From Paraburkholderia sp. (GTDB lineage Bacteria; Pseudomonadota; Gammaproteobacteria; Burkholderiales; Burkholderiaceae), in NCBI RefSeq assembly GCF_004298475.1, contig NZ_SCRP01000015.1, positions 1-64,000 on the forward strand: 64,000 bases of DNA, written 5' to 3'. Positions 38,355 through 47,364 of the stretch are shown piece after piece. The translations under genes were made by a program, and so were the position numbers. Position 1 is the first letter of the stretch, and every line of letters starts with the position of its first letter. The notes under the pieces were generated by a model. That model was not told where the DNA came from, did no database searches, and worked only from the letters and a program-made list of their open reading frames with translations.

Positions 38355-38383
38355 GCCCGCGCGGCACGACGGGCCGCGCGGGC
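38355..38383. repeat. GC-rich perfect 11-bp stem hairpin between grxC and secB
   Basis: GCCCGCGCGGC (38355-38365) and GCCGCGCGGGC (38373-38383) form a perfect stem with a 7-base loop. There is no T-run on either strand. In the grxC-secB direction it may act as an mRNA stabiliser or partial terminator, allowing unequal expression within the operon. Confidence 0.5.
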
Positions 38384-38472
38384 ATCATGCCCGCTGGAAC
38401 ACGCGAAAACCACGCGGAAAAATGTCACGCGGCGCCAGCCGCCCTTGCGGGCGGGCGGCGCTCAGGCGGCGC

Positions 38473-38736
38473 TCAGGCCGCCTTTTCGAGCAGCGGCATC
38501 AGGCCGCCGGCGCGATCGAGCGCGGAGAGGTCGTCGAAACCGCCCACGTGCGTCTCGCCGATGAAAACCTGCGGCACGGTCCGGCGGCCGGTGCGGGTCA
38601 TCATTTCCTCGCGACGGGTCGGCTCCAGATCGATCAGCACCTTCTCGATGTGTTCGACGCCGCGCGACTTTAAAAGACGCTCGGCCATCTGGCAATACGG
38701 GCACACCTGGGTGCTGTACATGACCACCTTGCTCAC
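38473..38736 (-). CDS. grxC: Glutaredoxin 3
   Basis: The 87-aa thioredoxin-fold protein carries the dithiol active site CPYC (VMYSTQVCPYCQMAERLL), then TVPQVFIGETHVGGFDDL, the glutathione-binding stretch. It reduces disulfides using glutathione. GTG 38736 was chosen because AAGGAGG lies six bases upstream. Its start overlaps the rhodanese stop by four bases (GTGA), so the two are translationally coupled. Confidence 0.94.
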   Translation of the reverse strand: MSKVVMYSTQVCPYCQMAERLLKSRGVEHIEKVLIDLEPTRREEMMTRTGRRTVPQVFIGETHVGGFDDLSALDRAGGLMPLLEKAA

Positions 38737-39158
38737 TTCGAACCTCCTTGTTTCACGACCGGCATGCCGGCCTGTTGCCAGGCGTTCACGCCGCCGTCCA
38801 GGACATGGACTTCGGCAAAACCGGCATCTTTCACAACGCGCAGCGCCTTGTGCGACTGCTGGCCCGTCTGGCAGACCAGCAATACCGGATTGCTCTTGTT
38901 CTTCACGAACTGGCCCACCTTGCCTTCCAGTTCGCCGAACGCAATCTGGCGGGCCGAAGGCAGATGTCCCTTCGCGAAGTCGTCCGCGGAACGCAGGTCG
39001 ATCACCACCGCATTGCGGCGATTGATGAGCTGCGTCGCCTCGGCGGCAGAGACGCCGCGGCGCCCGCCGCGCGAAAGCGTCGGCCACAGGAGCAACCCTC
39101 CGGATATGAGGACGATCGCAATGAGTACAAGGTTGATGTAATTGGTAAAGAACGTCAC
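38733..39158 (-). CDS. Membrane-anchored rhodanese-like protein
   Basis: The 141-aa product has one N-terminal membrane helix (INLVLIAIVLISGGLLLWP) and a rhodanese domain with VVIDLRSADDFAKGHLPSA and active-site Cys in VLLVCQTGQQSHKAL. Such proteins bind persulfide sulfur. It resembles the YibN family, encoded before grxC and secB in proteobacteria. The start is GTG 39158, in the divergent region with gpmA. Confidence 0.9.
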   Translation of the reverse strand: MTFFTNYINLVLIAIVLISGGLLLWPTLSRGGRRGVSAAEATQLINRRNAVVIDLRSADDFAKGHLPSARQIAFGELEGKVGQFVKNKSNPVLLVCQTGQQSHKALRVVKDAGFAEVHVLDGGVNAWQQAGMPVVKQGGSK

Positions 39159-39360
39159 GGAAGATTCGCCGGGAAAAAGAGAAATCGGGGGAAATCCAGA
39201 TTGGGCAACCTGTCCATTATAAAATAAGCGCTTGTCGCGGGCGCGTTGCTGGCGTTATGCGCCCCATAGCAGCCATGAAGTACCGGATACGGCTGCGCAG
39301 GTTGTTCCGGCGTGCCGCCCGTCCCCGTTTACCGCTTCCTTACTACCGGCCTTTATCCGC

Positions 39361-40107
39361 ATGTATAAACTCGTGCTCATCCGCCACGGCGAATCGACGT
39401 GGAACAAGGAAAACCGATTCACCGGCTGGGTCGACGTCGACCTCACCGAACAGGGCGTCCGCGAAGCCCGGCAGGCAGGCCGCCTGCTCACGGAATCCGG
39501 CTACGCGTTCGACATCGCCTACACGTCGGTGCTCAAGCGCGCGATCCGCACGCTCTGGCTCGTTCAGGACGAAATGGACCAGATGTACCTGCCGGTCGTG
39601 CATTCGTGGCGCCTGAACGAGCGGCACTACGGCGCGCTGTCCGGTTTGAACAAGGCCGAAACCGCTGCGAAGTACGGCGACGAGCAAGTCCTCGTCTGGC
39701 GCCGCAGCTACGACACGCCGCCGCCCGCGCTCGATCCGGCCGATCCGCGCACGTCGTACAACGACCCGCGCTACGCGAAGGTCCGGCGCGAGGAGCTGCC
39801 GCTCGCCGAGTGCCTGAAAGACACCGTCGCACGCGTGCTGCCGATCTGGAACGAGTCGATTGCACCGGCCATCAAGTCGGGCAAGCAGATCCTGATCGCC
39901 GCGCACGGCAATTCGATCCGCGCGCTGGTGAAGTACCTCGACAACATTTCGGACGACGACATCGTCGGCCTGAACATCCCGAACGGCGTGCCGCTCGTCT
40001 ACGAACTGGACGAGAACCTCAAGCCCATTACGCATTACTACCTCGGCGACGCCGAAGCGATTGCCAAAGCACAGGCGGCAGTCGCGAGTCAGGGCAAGGC
40101 GGGCTAA
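39361..40107 (+). CDS. gpmA: 2,3-bisphosphoglycerate-dependent phosphoglycerate mutase
   Basis: GpmA interconverts 3- and 2-phosphoglycerate in glycolysis and gluconeogenesis. The 248-aa protein has the phosphohistidine motif LIRHGEST (His9), [21 protein letters not shown] and the second histidine in [15 protein letters not shown]. Length is typical. It is monocistronic, divergent from the rhodanese gene and followed by a terminator. Confidence 0.97.
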   Translation: MYKLVLIRHGESTWNKENRFTGWVDVDLTEQGVREARQAGRLLTESGYAFDIAYTSVLKRAIRTLWLVQDEMDQMYLPVVHSWRLNERHYGALSGLNKAETAAKYGDEQVLVWRRSYDTPPPALDPADPRTSYNDPRYAKVRREELPLAECLKDTVARVLPIWNESIAPAIKSGKQILIAAHGNSIRALVKYLDNISDDDIVGLNIPNGVPLVYELDENLKPITHYYLGDAEAIAKAQAAVASQGKAG

Positions 40108-40171
40108 GCGCGGCCCATGCCGCATTGATTGCCCCGCTTGCACCAGCTTTCACCGGCTTTCAGATGTTTTT

Positions 40172-40206
40172 GCCCGGCTTATGAAGAGCGCTTGCCGGGC
40201 TTTTTC
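40172..40206 (+). terminator. Rho-independent terminator after gpmA
   Basis: GCCCGGC (40172-40178) pairs with GCCGGGC (40194-40200) around a 15-base loop and is followed by TTTTT. It lies 65 bases after the gpmA stop. Confidence 0.8.
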
Positions 40207-40508
40207 GCTTCCGACCCGGCAATCCGCCCGCCTTCGCGGCGGGCGGATTCGAGCCGCTTCCCCGCTGCGCGTTCCGGCTGCCTTACCAGCACAACCGCCA
40301 GCCTCGCGACAGTTTCACGCCAGTTCCTGCCCGGCCAGGGTTTGCCATACCGTTTCTTGCGAACCGCATGAACTGTACGCTGTCGAACCCGGAATCGTCG
40401 GCGCGTGTTGCACGGGCCGCACTCCCCCGACAGGTGTGCAGTTATACTTGCCCATCGCTATTCCATAAGACGCCGTCACGTGCGTTTAGACCGCACGCAA
40501 CAATCCCT

Positions 40509-42071
40509 ATGCGAAAGAACCTGAAAAACATCGGCCTGATCGCCGCTGGCCTTGCAACCGGCGTATTCGCGACGCTGCAGATTTCCGCCTCGGCGCAGCA
40601 GACCCCCATGGAGCCGCTGCCGCTCGACCAGTTGCGGCTCTTCGCCGAAGTGTTCGGGCAGATCAAGCATGAGTACGTCGTGCCGGTCGACGACAAGAAA
40701 CTGCTGACTGCAGCGATCAAGGGCATGGTGTCGAGCCTCGATCCGCACTCCTCGTATCTGGACAAGACGGATTATCAGGAGCTGCAGGAACAGACTCGCG
40801 GCCGCTTCGCGGGCCTCGGCATCGAGATTTCGTCGGAAGACGGCCTCATCAAGGTGATTTCGCCGATCGAGGACACGCCCGCGTTCCGCGCCGGCATCCG
40901 TCCGGGCGACCTCATCACGCGCATCAACGACAAGCCCGTGCGCGGCATGACGCTCGACCAGGCCGTCAAGCAGATGCGCGGCGAGCCGGGCACCAAGGTC
41001 ACGCTCACGATCTTCCGCAAGACCGACGACCGCACCTTCCCGCTCACCGTCACGCGCGCCATCATCAAGGTGCAGAGCGTGAAGTCGAAGATCGTGCAGC
41101 CCGGCTACGCCTATATCCGCATCACGAGCTTCCAGGAGCGCACGGTCCCCGACCTCGCGGCGAAGCTGCAAGACATCGCACGTCAGGAGCCGAACCTCAA
41201 GGGCGTCGTCCTCGACCTGCGCAACAACGGCGGCGGCCTGCTGCAAAGCGCAGTCGGCGTCGCGGGCGCGTTCCTGCCGCCGGATTCGGTCGTGGTTTCG
41301 ACCAACGGCCAGATTCCGGACTCCAAGCAGGTCTATCGCGACACCTACGAGAACTACCGCCTGCCGTCGTTCGACGGCGATCCGCTGAAGAACGAGGCCG
41401 CCGAGTTCAGGACCGTGCCGATGATCGTGCTGACGAACGCGTATTCGGCGTCGGCATCGGAAATCGTGGCCGGTGCGCTGCAGGACCAGAAGCGCGCGCT
41501 GATCGTCGGCAAGACGACGTTCGGCAAGGGTTCGGTGCAGACGGTTCGCCCGATGACGGCCGACACGGCGCTGCGCCTCACGACCGCGTACTACTACACG
41601 CCGAGCGGCCGCTCGATCCAGAACAAGGGCATCCGTCCTGACTATCCGGTCGACCAGTACGCCGAAGGCGATCCGGACGACGCACTCGTCACGCGCGAAG
41701 TCGACTACTCGAACCACCTCGCGAACACGCAGGACCCGAACGAGAAGAAGGAGCAGGACCTGCGCGAGCAGGAGCGCATGGATATGCTGCGCCAGCTCGA
41801 AGAGCAGAACGACAAGAAGACGCCGGAACAGCGCCAGAAGGACCGCGACCGCAAGCCGGTCGAGTTCGGCACGCAGGACGACTTCATGCTCCAGCAGGCC
41901 CTGAACAAGCTGCAGGGCAAGCCGGTCATCGAATCGAAGTCGCTCATGGAGCGCCGCCTCGCGCAGCAGAAGCCCGAGCAGTCGTCGTCGGCGCCGATCG
42001 CCGTGAAGCCCGCCACCCTGATCATGGTGCCGCGCGACGCAGCGCCGGCTTCGGCTCCGCAGCCGAAGTAA
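40509..42071 (+). CDS. ctpA: C-terminal processing peptidase (S41 family)
   Basis: The 520-aa protein has a signal peptide (MRKNLKNIGLIAAGLATGVF..., likely cleaved after ASA), a helical cap, a PDZ domain (about 90-180, GLGIEISSEDGLIKVISPIEDTPA) and the S41 protease core. The catalytic Ser is in NAYSASASEIVAGAL and the Lys in GKTTFGKGSVQT. A charged Glu/Lys/Gln-rich tail follows. Family members trim periplasmic proteins or control peptidoglycan hydrolases. ATG 40509 gives the signal peptide; the longer frame to 40368 does not. Confidence 0.94.
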   Translation: MRKNLKNIGLIAAGLATGVFATLQISASAQQTPMEPLPLDQLRLFAEVFGQIKHEYVVPVDDKKLLTAAIKGMVSSLDPHSSYLDKTDYQELQEQTRGRFAGLGIEISSEDGLIKVISPIEDTPAFRAGIRPGDLITRINDKPVRGMTLDQAVKQMRGEPGTKVTLTIFRKTDDRTFPLTVTRAIIKVQSVKSKIVQPGYAYIRITSFQERTVPDLAAKLQDIARQEPNLKGVVLDLRNNGGGLLQSAVGVAGAFLPPDSVVVSTNGQIPDSKQVYRDTYENYRLPSFDGDPLKNEAAEFRTVPMIVLTNAYSASASEIVAGALQDQKRALIVGKTTFGKGSVQTVRPMTADTALRLTTAYYYTPSGRSIQNKGIRPDYPVDQYAEGDPDDALVTREVDYSNHLANTQDPNEKKEQDLREQERMDMLRQLEEQNDKKTPEQRQKDRDRKPVEFGTQDDFMLQQALNKLQGKPVIESKSLMERRLAQQKPEQSSSAPIAVKPATLIMVPRDAAPASAPQPK

Positions 42072-42089
42072 CGGTTCCTGCAGCACACG

Positions 42090-42121
42090 CCCCTTTGCCG
42101 TTAAACGGCGGCAAAGGGGCG
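42090..42121 (+). terminator. Stable hairpin after ctpA
   Basis: GCCCCTTTGCC and GGCAAAGGGGC form a perfect 11-bp stem about 20 bases after the ctpA stop. It is not followed by a T-run, so it may stop transcription weakly or protect the 3' end. Confidence 0.5.
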
Positions 42122-42233
42122 AACAAAGGGCCCCCCCGCGCGCGGCTAAAATAACAACATCGAATCCACGGCGCGCAGCACGCAATCCCGGCCTGTCGCG
42201 ACGCCCCACGCCCCACTCCCCCCGCGCAACGCG

Positions 42234-42989
42234 ATGAACGACGATCAACTCCTCCGCTATTCCCGCCACATTCTCGTCGACGAAATCGGCATCGAGGCGC
42301 AGCAGCGCTTTCTCGACGCGCACGCGATCGTGGTCGGCGCGGGCGGACTCGGCTCGCCCGCGGCGATGTATCTCGCGGCCTCGGGCGTGGGCACGATCAC
42401 GCTCGTCGACAACGACAAAGTCGATCTCACGAACCTGCAGCGGCAGATCATGCACGACACGGCGTCGGTTGGCCGCGCGAAAGTGGAGTCGGGCTGCCAC
42501 GCCATCGCGCGGCTGAATCCGGAGGTGAAGGTGAACGCGGTAGAGGCTCGCATCGACGACGCGTGGCTCGACGCGAACGTGCCCGGCGCGACGGTCGTGC
42601 TCGATTGCACCGACAACTTCGCGACGCGCCATGCGATCAACCGCGCGTGCGTCGCGCACGGCGTGCCGCTCGTCTCGGGCGCGGCGCTGCGCTTCGACGG
42701 CCAGATCAGCACCTTCGACTTCCGCGATCCCGCCTCGCCCTGCTATGCGTGCGTGTTCCCCGAGGATCAGCCATTCGAGGAAGTGGCGTGCGCAACGATG
42801 GGCGTGTTCGCGCCCACGGTGGGCATCATCGGCGCGATGCAGGCCGCCGAGGCGCTGCGCGTGATCGGCCAGATCGGCGCGCCGCTCGTCGGCCGGCTCA
42901 TGATGCTCGACTCCCTGCGCATGGAGTGGAACACGATGCGCATTGCGCGGCAGCCGGACTGCCCGGTCTGCGGCACGCGCCACGCGTGA
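42234..42989 (+). CDS. moeB: MoeB/ThiF/HesA-family sulfur-carrier adenylyltransferase
   Basis: The 251-aa E1-like enzyme has MNDDQLLRYSRHILVDEIGIEAQQRF, the ATP-binding GAGGLGSPAAMYLAASGVGTITLVD, and the Cys4 zinc set in YACVFPE (with its upstream CYAC) and CPVCGTRH. It adenylates the C-terminus of MoaD or ThiS in molybdopterin or thiamine synthesis; sequence alone does not separate the two. It follows ctpA on the same strand. Confidence 0.92.
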   Translation: MNDDQLLRYSRHILVDEIGIEAQQRFLDAHAIVVGAGGLGSPAAMYLAASGVGTITLVDNDKVDLTNLQRQIMHDTASVGRAKVESGCHAIARLNPEVKVNAVEARIDDAWLDANVPGATVVLDCTDNFATRHAINRACVAHGVPLVSGAALRFDGQISTFDFRDPASPCYACVFPEDQPFEEVACATMGVFAPTVGIIGAMQAAEALRVIGQIGAPLVGRLMMLDSLRMEWNTMRIARQPDCPVCGTRHA

Positions 42990-43015
42990 AAAAAAACCCC
43001 GGCATGTGCCGAGGC
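42989..43015 (-). terminator. Rho-independent terminator of the ptsI unit
   Basis: On the minus strand CCTCGGCA-CA-TGCCGGGG is followed by eight T. It lies about 55 bases beyond the ptsI stop and abuts the convergent moeB stop codon. Confidence 0.85.
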
Positions 43016-43067
43016 TTGTTCGTTACTGCGTGCTTTTCGTTACCGTGCGCCGTTTCTACACCGCGCC

Positions 43068-44807
43068 TCACGCACTGACGACACGCTTGAGCGCCGCCTG
43101 CAGTTCCTCGGGCTCGTAAGCCGCCAGCACTTCGGCCACGGGTTTTTCCAGGGTCTTTAGTTGCGAGCGCAAGATCTCCTGCTTCACGACGAGCAACTGG
43201 CTCGGCAGCATCGAGAACTCGGTGAGCCCCATGCCGAGCAACAGGCGCGTGTACGCCGGATCGCCCGCCATCTCGCCGCACACCGACACCGGCACGCCCG
43301 CGCGCTTCGCCTCGCGCAACGTATGCGCGATCAGTTGCAGCACGGCCGGATGGAGCGGATCGTAGAGATCGGCGACGGCGTTGTCGGCGCGGTCGATTGC
43401 GAGTGTGTACTGGATCAGGTCGTTCGTGCCGATCGAGAGGAAGTCGAGACGGTGCAGGAACATCGGCAGCGAAAGCGCCGCCGCCGGGATCTCGATCATC
43501 GCGCCCACCTTGATGTTCGGATCGTAGGCGAGCCCCGCTTCGTCGAGCTGGCGCTTCGCTTCGCGGATCAGGGCGAGCGCCTGGTCGATCTGCTGCGCGT
43601 GCGCGAGCATCGGGATCAGGATCTTCACGTTGCCGAACGCCGAAGCGCGCAGGATCGCACGCAACTGCGTGAGGAACATCCGCGGCTCGGAGAGGCTCCA
43701 GCGAATCGCGCGCAGGCCGAGCGCCGGGTTCACCGCTGTCTCATAGCCGTCCGAGGCGTTCATCGCTTCGAGCGGCTTGTCCGCGCCCACGTCGATCGTG
43801 CGGATCGTCACGGGCAGCCCGTTCATCAACTCCACTGCGCGGCGATAGGCAAGGAACTGCTCCTCCTCTTCCGGCAGATGGTCCTTGTGGTTCATGAACA
43901 GGAACTCGGTGCGGAACAGGCCCACGCCGGTCGCGCCCGAATCGACCGCAGCCTGGGCGTCCTCGGGCAGCTCGATGTTCGCGTAGAGCTCGATCTTCGT
44001 GCCGCAGAGCGTCTGCGTCGGCGAGAACTTGAGGCGCTGCAGCTTGCGCCGCTCGAGCGCCATTTCGCTCTGGCGGTACGTGTACTCTTCGAGCACGATG
44101 GGCGCGGGATCGACGATCACGATGCCGTGGTCGCCGTCGACGATGATGAGATCGTCCTGGCGGATCAAAACGCTCGCCTGCTGCACGCCGACCGCTGCCG
44201 GAATGCCCAGGCTGCGTGCCACGATCGCCGTGTGCGACGTGCGGCCGCCGAGATCCGTCACGAAACCCTGGAAGCTTTGCGTCTTGAACTGGAGCATGTC
44301 GGCAGGCGCGATGTCGTGGGCGACCACGATCATTTCGTTGCAGCCGCCGTGCGGCACCGTGGGCGACGCGCCCACGAGCGCCTTCAGCACGCGCTCGACC
44401 ACCTGCTCGATGTCGGCCTTGCGCTCGCGCAGGTACTCGTCTTCGATGTCGTCGAAATGGCGTGAGAGGCGATCGAGCTGTTCGGTGAGCGCCCATTCGA
44501 CGTTGAAGCGGCGCGTGCGGATGAGGTCGATGGTCTCCTGCACGAGCATCACGTCGCGCAGCATCATCAGGTGAACGCCGATGAACGCGCCCATCTCGGA
44601 CGGTGCATCGACGGCAAGATCGGCGCGCAGCGCATCGAGTTCCTGCTCGACCACGGCGATGCCGGCGCGAAAGCGCTCGATCTCGGCTTCGATTTGCTCG
44701 GGTTCGATCAGATAGTGGTCGACGTCGAGTGCGGCCGGGGCGATCAGATACGCTCGCCCGATGGCGATACCGCGTGACACGGGAATACCATGCAGCGTGA
44801 ACGGCAC
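43068..44807 (-). CDS. ptsI: PTS enzyme I
   Basis: EI autophosphorylates from PEP and passes phosphate to HPr. The 579-aa protein starts MPFTLHGIPVSRGIAIGRA and has the active His in DLGGRTSHTAIVARSLG, the EI Gly/Arg metal region (GVGLFRTEFLFMN) and the C-terminal PEP site (FLSIGTNDLIQYTLAIDR, then VSVCGEMAGD). GTG 44807 was chosen because AGGAG lies six bases upstream; GTG 44813 is too close. It stands with HPr and a mannose-type IIA but no EIIB/EIIC, so it is probably a regulatory PTS. Confidence 0.95.
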   Translation of the reverse strand: MPFTLHGIPVSRGIAIGRAYLIAPAALDVDHYLIEPEQIEAEIERFRAGIAVVEQELDALRADLAVDAPSEMGAFIGVHLMMLRDVMLVQETIDLIRTRRFNVEWALTEQLDRLSRHFDDIEDEYLRERKADIEQVVERVLKALVGASPTVPHGGCNEMIVVAHDIAPADMLQFKTQSFQGFVTDLGGRTSHTAIVARSLGIPAAVGVQQASVLIRQDDLIIVDGDHGIVIVDPAPIVLEEYTYRQSEMALERRKLQRLKFSPTQTLCGTKIELYANIELPEDAQAAVDSGATGVGLFRTEFLFMNHKDHLPEEEEQFLAYRRAVELMNGLPVTIRTIDVGADKPLEAMNASDGYETAVNPALGLRAIRWSLSEPRMFLTQLRAILRASAFGNVKILIPMLAHAQQIDQALALIREAKRQLDEAGLAYDPNIKVGAMIEIPAAALSLPMFLHRLDFLSIGTNDLIQYTLAIDRADNAVADLYDPLHPAVLQLIAHTLREAKRAGVPVSVCGEMAGDPAYTRLLLGMGLTEFSMLPSQLLVVKQEILRSQLKTLEKPVAEVLAAYEPEELQAALKRVVSA

Positions 44808-44989
44808 GCGCACCTCCTCTGGTTTTGTGATGCCGCGGCAAACCGCTGCAATGCAGCCCTCTCAGACCCCGAATTGAATTATAAATTCTGCGCGTTCGTC
44901 GTGCCGTCTCGTGACCTGTCGTTTACCGGGACACGACGACGCGGCCACCGCCGATCTGGCCGCACGAACACGCACAAACGCGCGCAAAC

Positions 44990-45019
44990 AAAAACGCCGC
45001 GGATAATCCGCGGCGTCGA
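44990..45019 (-). terminator. Hairpin terminator between ptsH and ptsI
   Basis: On the minus strand GACGCCGCGGA-TTA-TCCGCGGCGT is a perfect 10-bp stem followed by TTTTTG, about 25 bases after the ptsH stop. It would end or reduce transcription before ptsI, giving more HPr than EI. ptsI lies about 180 bases further and may also have its own promoter. Confidence 0.8.
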
Positions 45020-45044
45020 GCCATTCAGTGACAGCAGGTAGCGG

Positions 45045-45314
45045 TCACTGGCCTTCGCCGAATTTGTCGGCGATGAGCTTCAGCAGCGCGCCCATCGCGT
45101 CGGCTTCGTCGGGGCCTTCGGTTTCGATCAGCACGGTGCTGCCGATGCCCGCCGCCAGCATCATCACGCCCATGATGCTCTTCGCGTTGATCCGGCGGCC
45201 GTTGCGGCTCATCCAGACCTCGGACTGATAGTTGCCTGCCAGCTGGGTCAGCTTCGCCGACGCGCGCGCGTGCAGGCCGAGTTTGTTCACGATGGTCGTT
45301 TCTTGTTGCAGCAT
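45045..45314 (-). CDS. ptsH: Phosphocarrier protein HPr
   Basis: The 89-aa protein has the phosphohistidine His15 in NKLGLHARASAKL and the regulatory Ser46 in NAKSIMGVMML. Ser46 is the target of HPr kinase, which many betaproteobacteria possess. The sequence otherwise matches HPr in length and fold. It lies 87 bases after the IIA gene. Confidence 0.97.
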   Translation of the reverse strand: MLQQETTIVNKLGLHARASAKLTQLAGNYQSEVWMSRNGRRINAKSIMGVMMLAAGIGSTVLIETEGPDEADAMGALLKLIADKFGEGQ

Positions 45315-45401
45315 AGGTTCAATCCGGGCGCAGTATATGGAGTGAGGCTTGTTCGGTTCGCGGCTTTCCGGGCTTCGCGGGTTCTGGCGTGGGCGCGGCG
45401 C

Positions 45402-45899
45402 TCACGCGTCGGCTGGCTTCAGCTTCGCGCCTGCGAGCGCTGCGCCAGCCTCGGCGCACGGCGTCGACGCGCCCGGCGCCGGAATGCAGGAGAGGTCCGC
45501 AGGCGGCGGCATGGCCGGCGAAATCGCCTGGACACCCTTGCTCGCCCCGGCGAGCGCCTTTTCCACCAGCATGTCGAGCGGCGTCGCGCGGTAGCAGACA
45601 GCGCGCACGAGCATCGGCAGATTCACGCCCGCGAGCACCCTCACCTGAGGCACCGACGCGAGCCGCGCGGCGATGTTCGAGGGCGTCGCGCCGAACATGT
45701 CGGTGAGCACGAGCGCGCCGTTGTCTTCGCGCAGGCGCTCGATTTCCGCGTTGGCCTGCGCAACGACCTCAGCCGGGTCGCTGTCCGGCGACACGTCGAG
45801 CGCGCCGATGCGCGCGGGACAACCGCCATAGATGTGAGCGATGCACTCGCGTAGCGCAGTGGCGAGCGGTGCGTGCGCAATGATCAGAATCCCTGCCAT
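45402..45899 (-). CDS. PTS mannose-family EIIA protein
   Basis: The 165-aa product begins MAGILIIAHAPLATALREC with the active His9, then DMFGATPSNIAARLA and VNLPMLVRAV, the EIIA(Man) fold. A Pro/Ala-rich tail of about 35 residues follows. With HPr and EI but no sugar permease, it likely works in a regulatory phosphorelay. It is 400 bases from gshB on the same strand. Confidence 0.9.
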   Translation of the reverse strand: MAGILIIAHAPLATALRECIAHIYGGCPARIGALDVSPDSDPAEVVAQANAEIERLREDNGALVLTDMFGATPSNIAARLASVPQVRVLAGVNLPMLVRAVCYRATPLDMLVEKALAGASKGVQAISPAMPPPADLSCIPAPGASTPCAEAGAALAGAKLKPADA

Positions 45900-46300
45900 G
45901 TCAGCCTGACTGCAAAAAACGGCTTCGGTTGTCGCCCCGGCCGATCCCTTCGATCGATCGCTTTAATCCCTTCGATCCCTTCGATCGCTACCGGCTGCGC
46001 CGAGCCTGTGGCCAGCCGTGGGTCCACAGGGTCGGAACACGCGCCGCGCGGTCATGCCGGCAGCGTCATGTCGACGCCAGGCAGCCTGCCCGGAACGCGG
46101 GCTCGCGGCATTGTAGCAGGGACATTTTCGCGCGAGACGAACCGTTTTGCTCGCGCTGCGCGCACGCCACACAGCGCGTGTCGTCAGTCGCCGGGGCAGC
46201 CTGGCTACAGTTGTCCGGAAGCCCTCCGATTGCTTCGGCACTGCGCCGCGCACGCGTTTTATCCGCGCCTCTCCCGGAGATGCCGCCGGCGCGGCCGGAT
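45900..46300. other. 401-bp intergenic region with short CCCTTCGAT repeats
   Basis: The unit ATCCCTTCGAT recurs three times between 45943 and 45985. No convincing ORF or tRNA is present. The region follows gshB and should hold the promoter of the EIIA-ptsH unit, but no clear consensus was found by eye. Confidence 0.5.
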
Positions 46301-47254
46301 TCAAGCCGCTGCGCGCTCCAGTGCGTCGATAAACATCCCGGCCACATCGAAACCCGTCTGGTCCATGATCTCGCGAAAGCACGTCGGGCTCGTCACGTTG
46401 ACCTCGGTGAGCCAGTCGCCGATCGCATCGAGACCGACGAGCAGCAGGCCGCGCGCCGCGAGCGTCGGTCCGAGCGTCTTCGCGATCTCCATGTCGTGCG
46501 CGGTGAGCGGCTGCGCGCGGCCAAGTCCACCCGCCGCGAGGTTGCCGCGCACCTCGTTGCCCTGCGGAATACGCGCGAGCGCATACGGCACGGGTTCGCC
46601 GCCAATCAGCAAAATGCGCTTGTCGCCGTCCTTGATCTCGGGAATGAACTTCTGCGCCATCACGCTGCGTGCGCCGTCCTCGCTCAACATCTCGATGATC
46701 GAGCCGAGGTTCATGCCATCCGCCTTCACGCGGAACACACCCATGCCGCCCATGCCGTCGAGCGGCTTCAGAATCACGTCCCCGTGCGCTTCGTGGAACG
46801 CGCGCAGACGCGCGGCGTTGCGCGTGACGAGCGTCGGCGCGACGAACTGCCCGAACTCGCCGATGGCGAGCTTCTCCGAATGGTCGCGGATCGCCTGCGG
46901 ACGGTTGAAGATCTTCGCCCCTGCCCGCTCGGCCATTTCGAGCAGCCACGTGGACGTCACGTATTCCATGTCGAACGGCGGATCCTTGCGCATGAGGATC
47001 GCGTCGAAGCTCGTGAGCGCGCGCGACGCGCTCTGCGCGACGTACCAGCGCTCGCGATGCAGGTCCGTATGGTCGCCGACGATCTCGAAGCGCCGCACAT
47101 CGGCCTCGACCTTGCCGTTCACCCAGGCGAGGTGCCGCGGCTCGCAGGCGTAGAGCGTGTGGCCGCGCCGCGCGGCCTCGGCCATCATCGCGTAGGTCGA
47201 GTCCTTGTAGATGCGAAATCGCTCGAGCGGATCGGCGATGAAAAGAATGTCCAT
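46301..47254 (-). CDS. gshB: Glutathione synthetase
   Basis: GshB joins glycine to gamma-glutamylcysteine with ATP. The 317-aa ATP-grasp protein starts MDILFIADPLERFRIYKDSTYAMM and has MRKDPPFDMEYV, DVILKPLDGMGGMGVFRVK and the C-terminal NVTSPTCFREI. Length matches the family. It follows gshA by 110 bases. Confidence 0.96.
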   Translation of the reverse strand: MDILFIADPLERFRIYKDSTYAMMAEAARRGHTLYACEPRHLAWVNGKVEADVRRFEIVGDHTDLHRERWYVAQSASRALTSFDAILMRKDPPFDMEYVTSTWLLEMAERAGAKIFNRPQAIRDHSEKLAIGEFGQFVAPTLVTRNAARLRAFHEAHGDVILKPLDGMGGMGVFRVKADGMNLGSIIEMLSEDGARSVMAQKFIPEIKDGDKRILLIGGEPVPYALARIPQGNEVRGNLAAGGLGRAQPLTAHDMEIAKTLGPTLAARGLLLVGLDAIGDWLTEVNVTSPTCFREIMDQTGFDVAGMFIDALERAAA

Positions 47255-47364
47255 ATCGTCTCTACGTCTCTGTGGCGCCCGTCACGGGCGCGGTTTGTCC
47301 GTTGTCCGGAAAGCTGCGGGGAAAAAACGTCGTACAGGTGCGCAGGTGCGCAAGCGTGCGGGCG

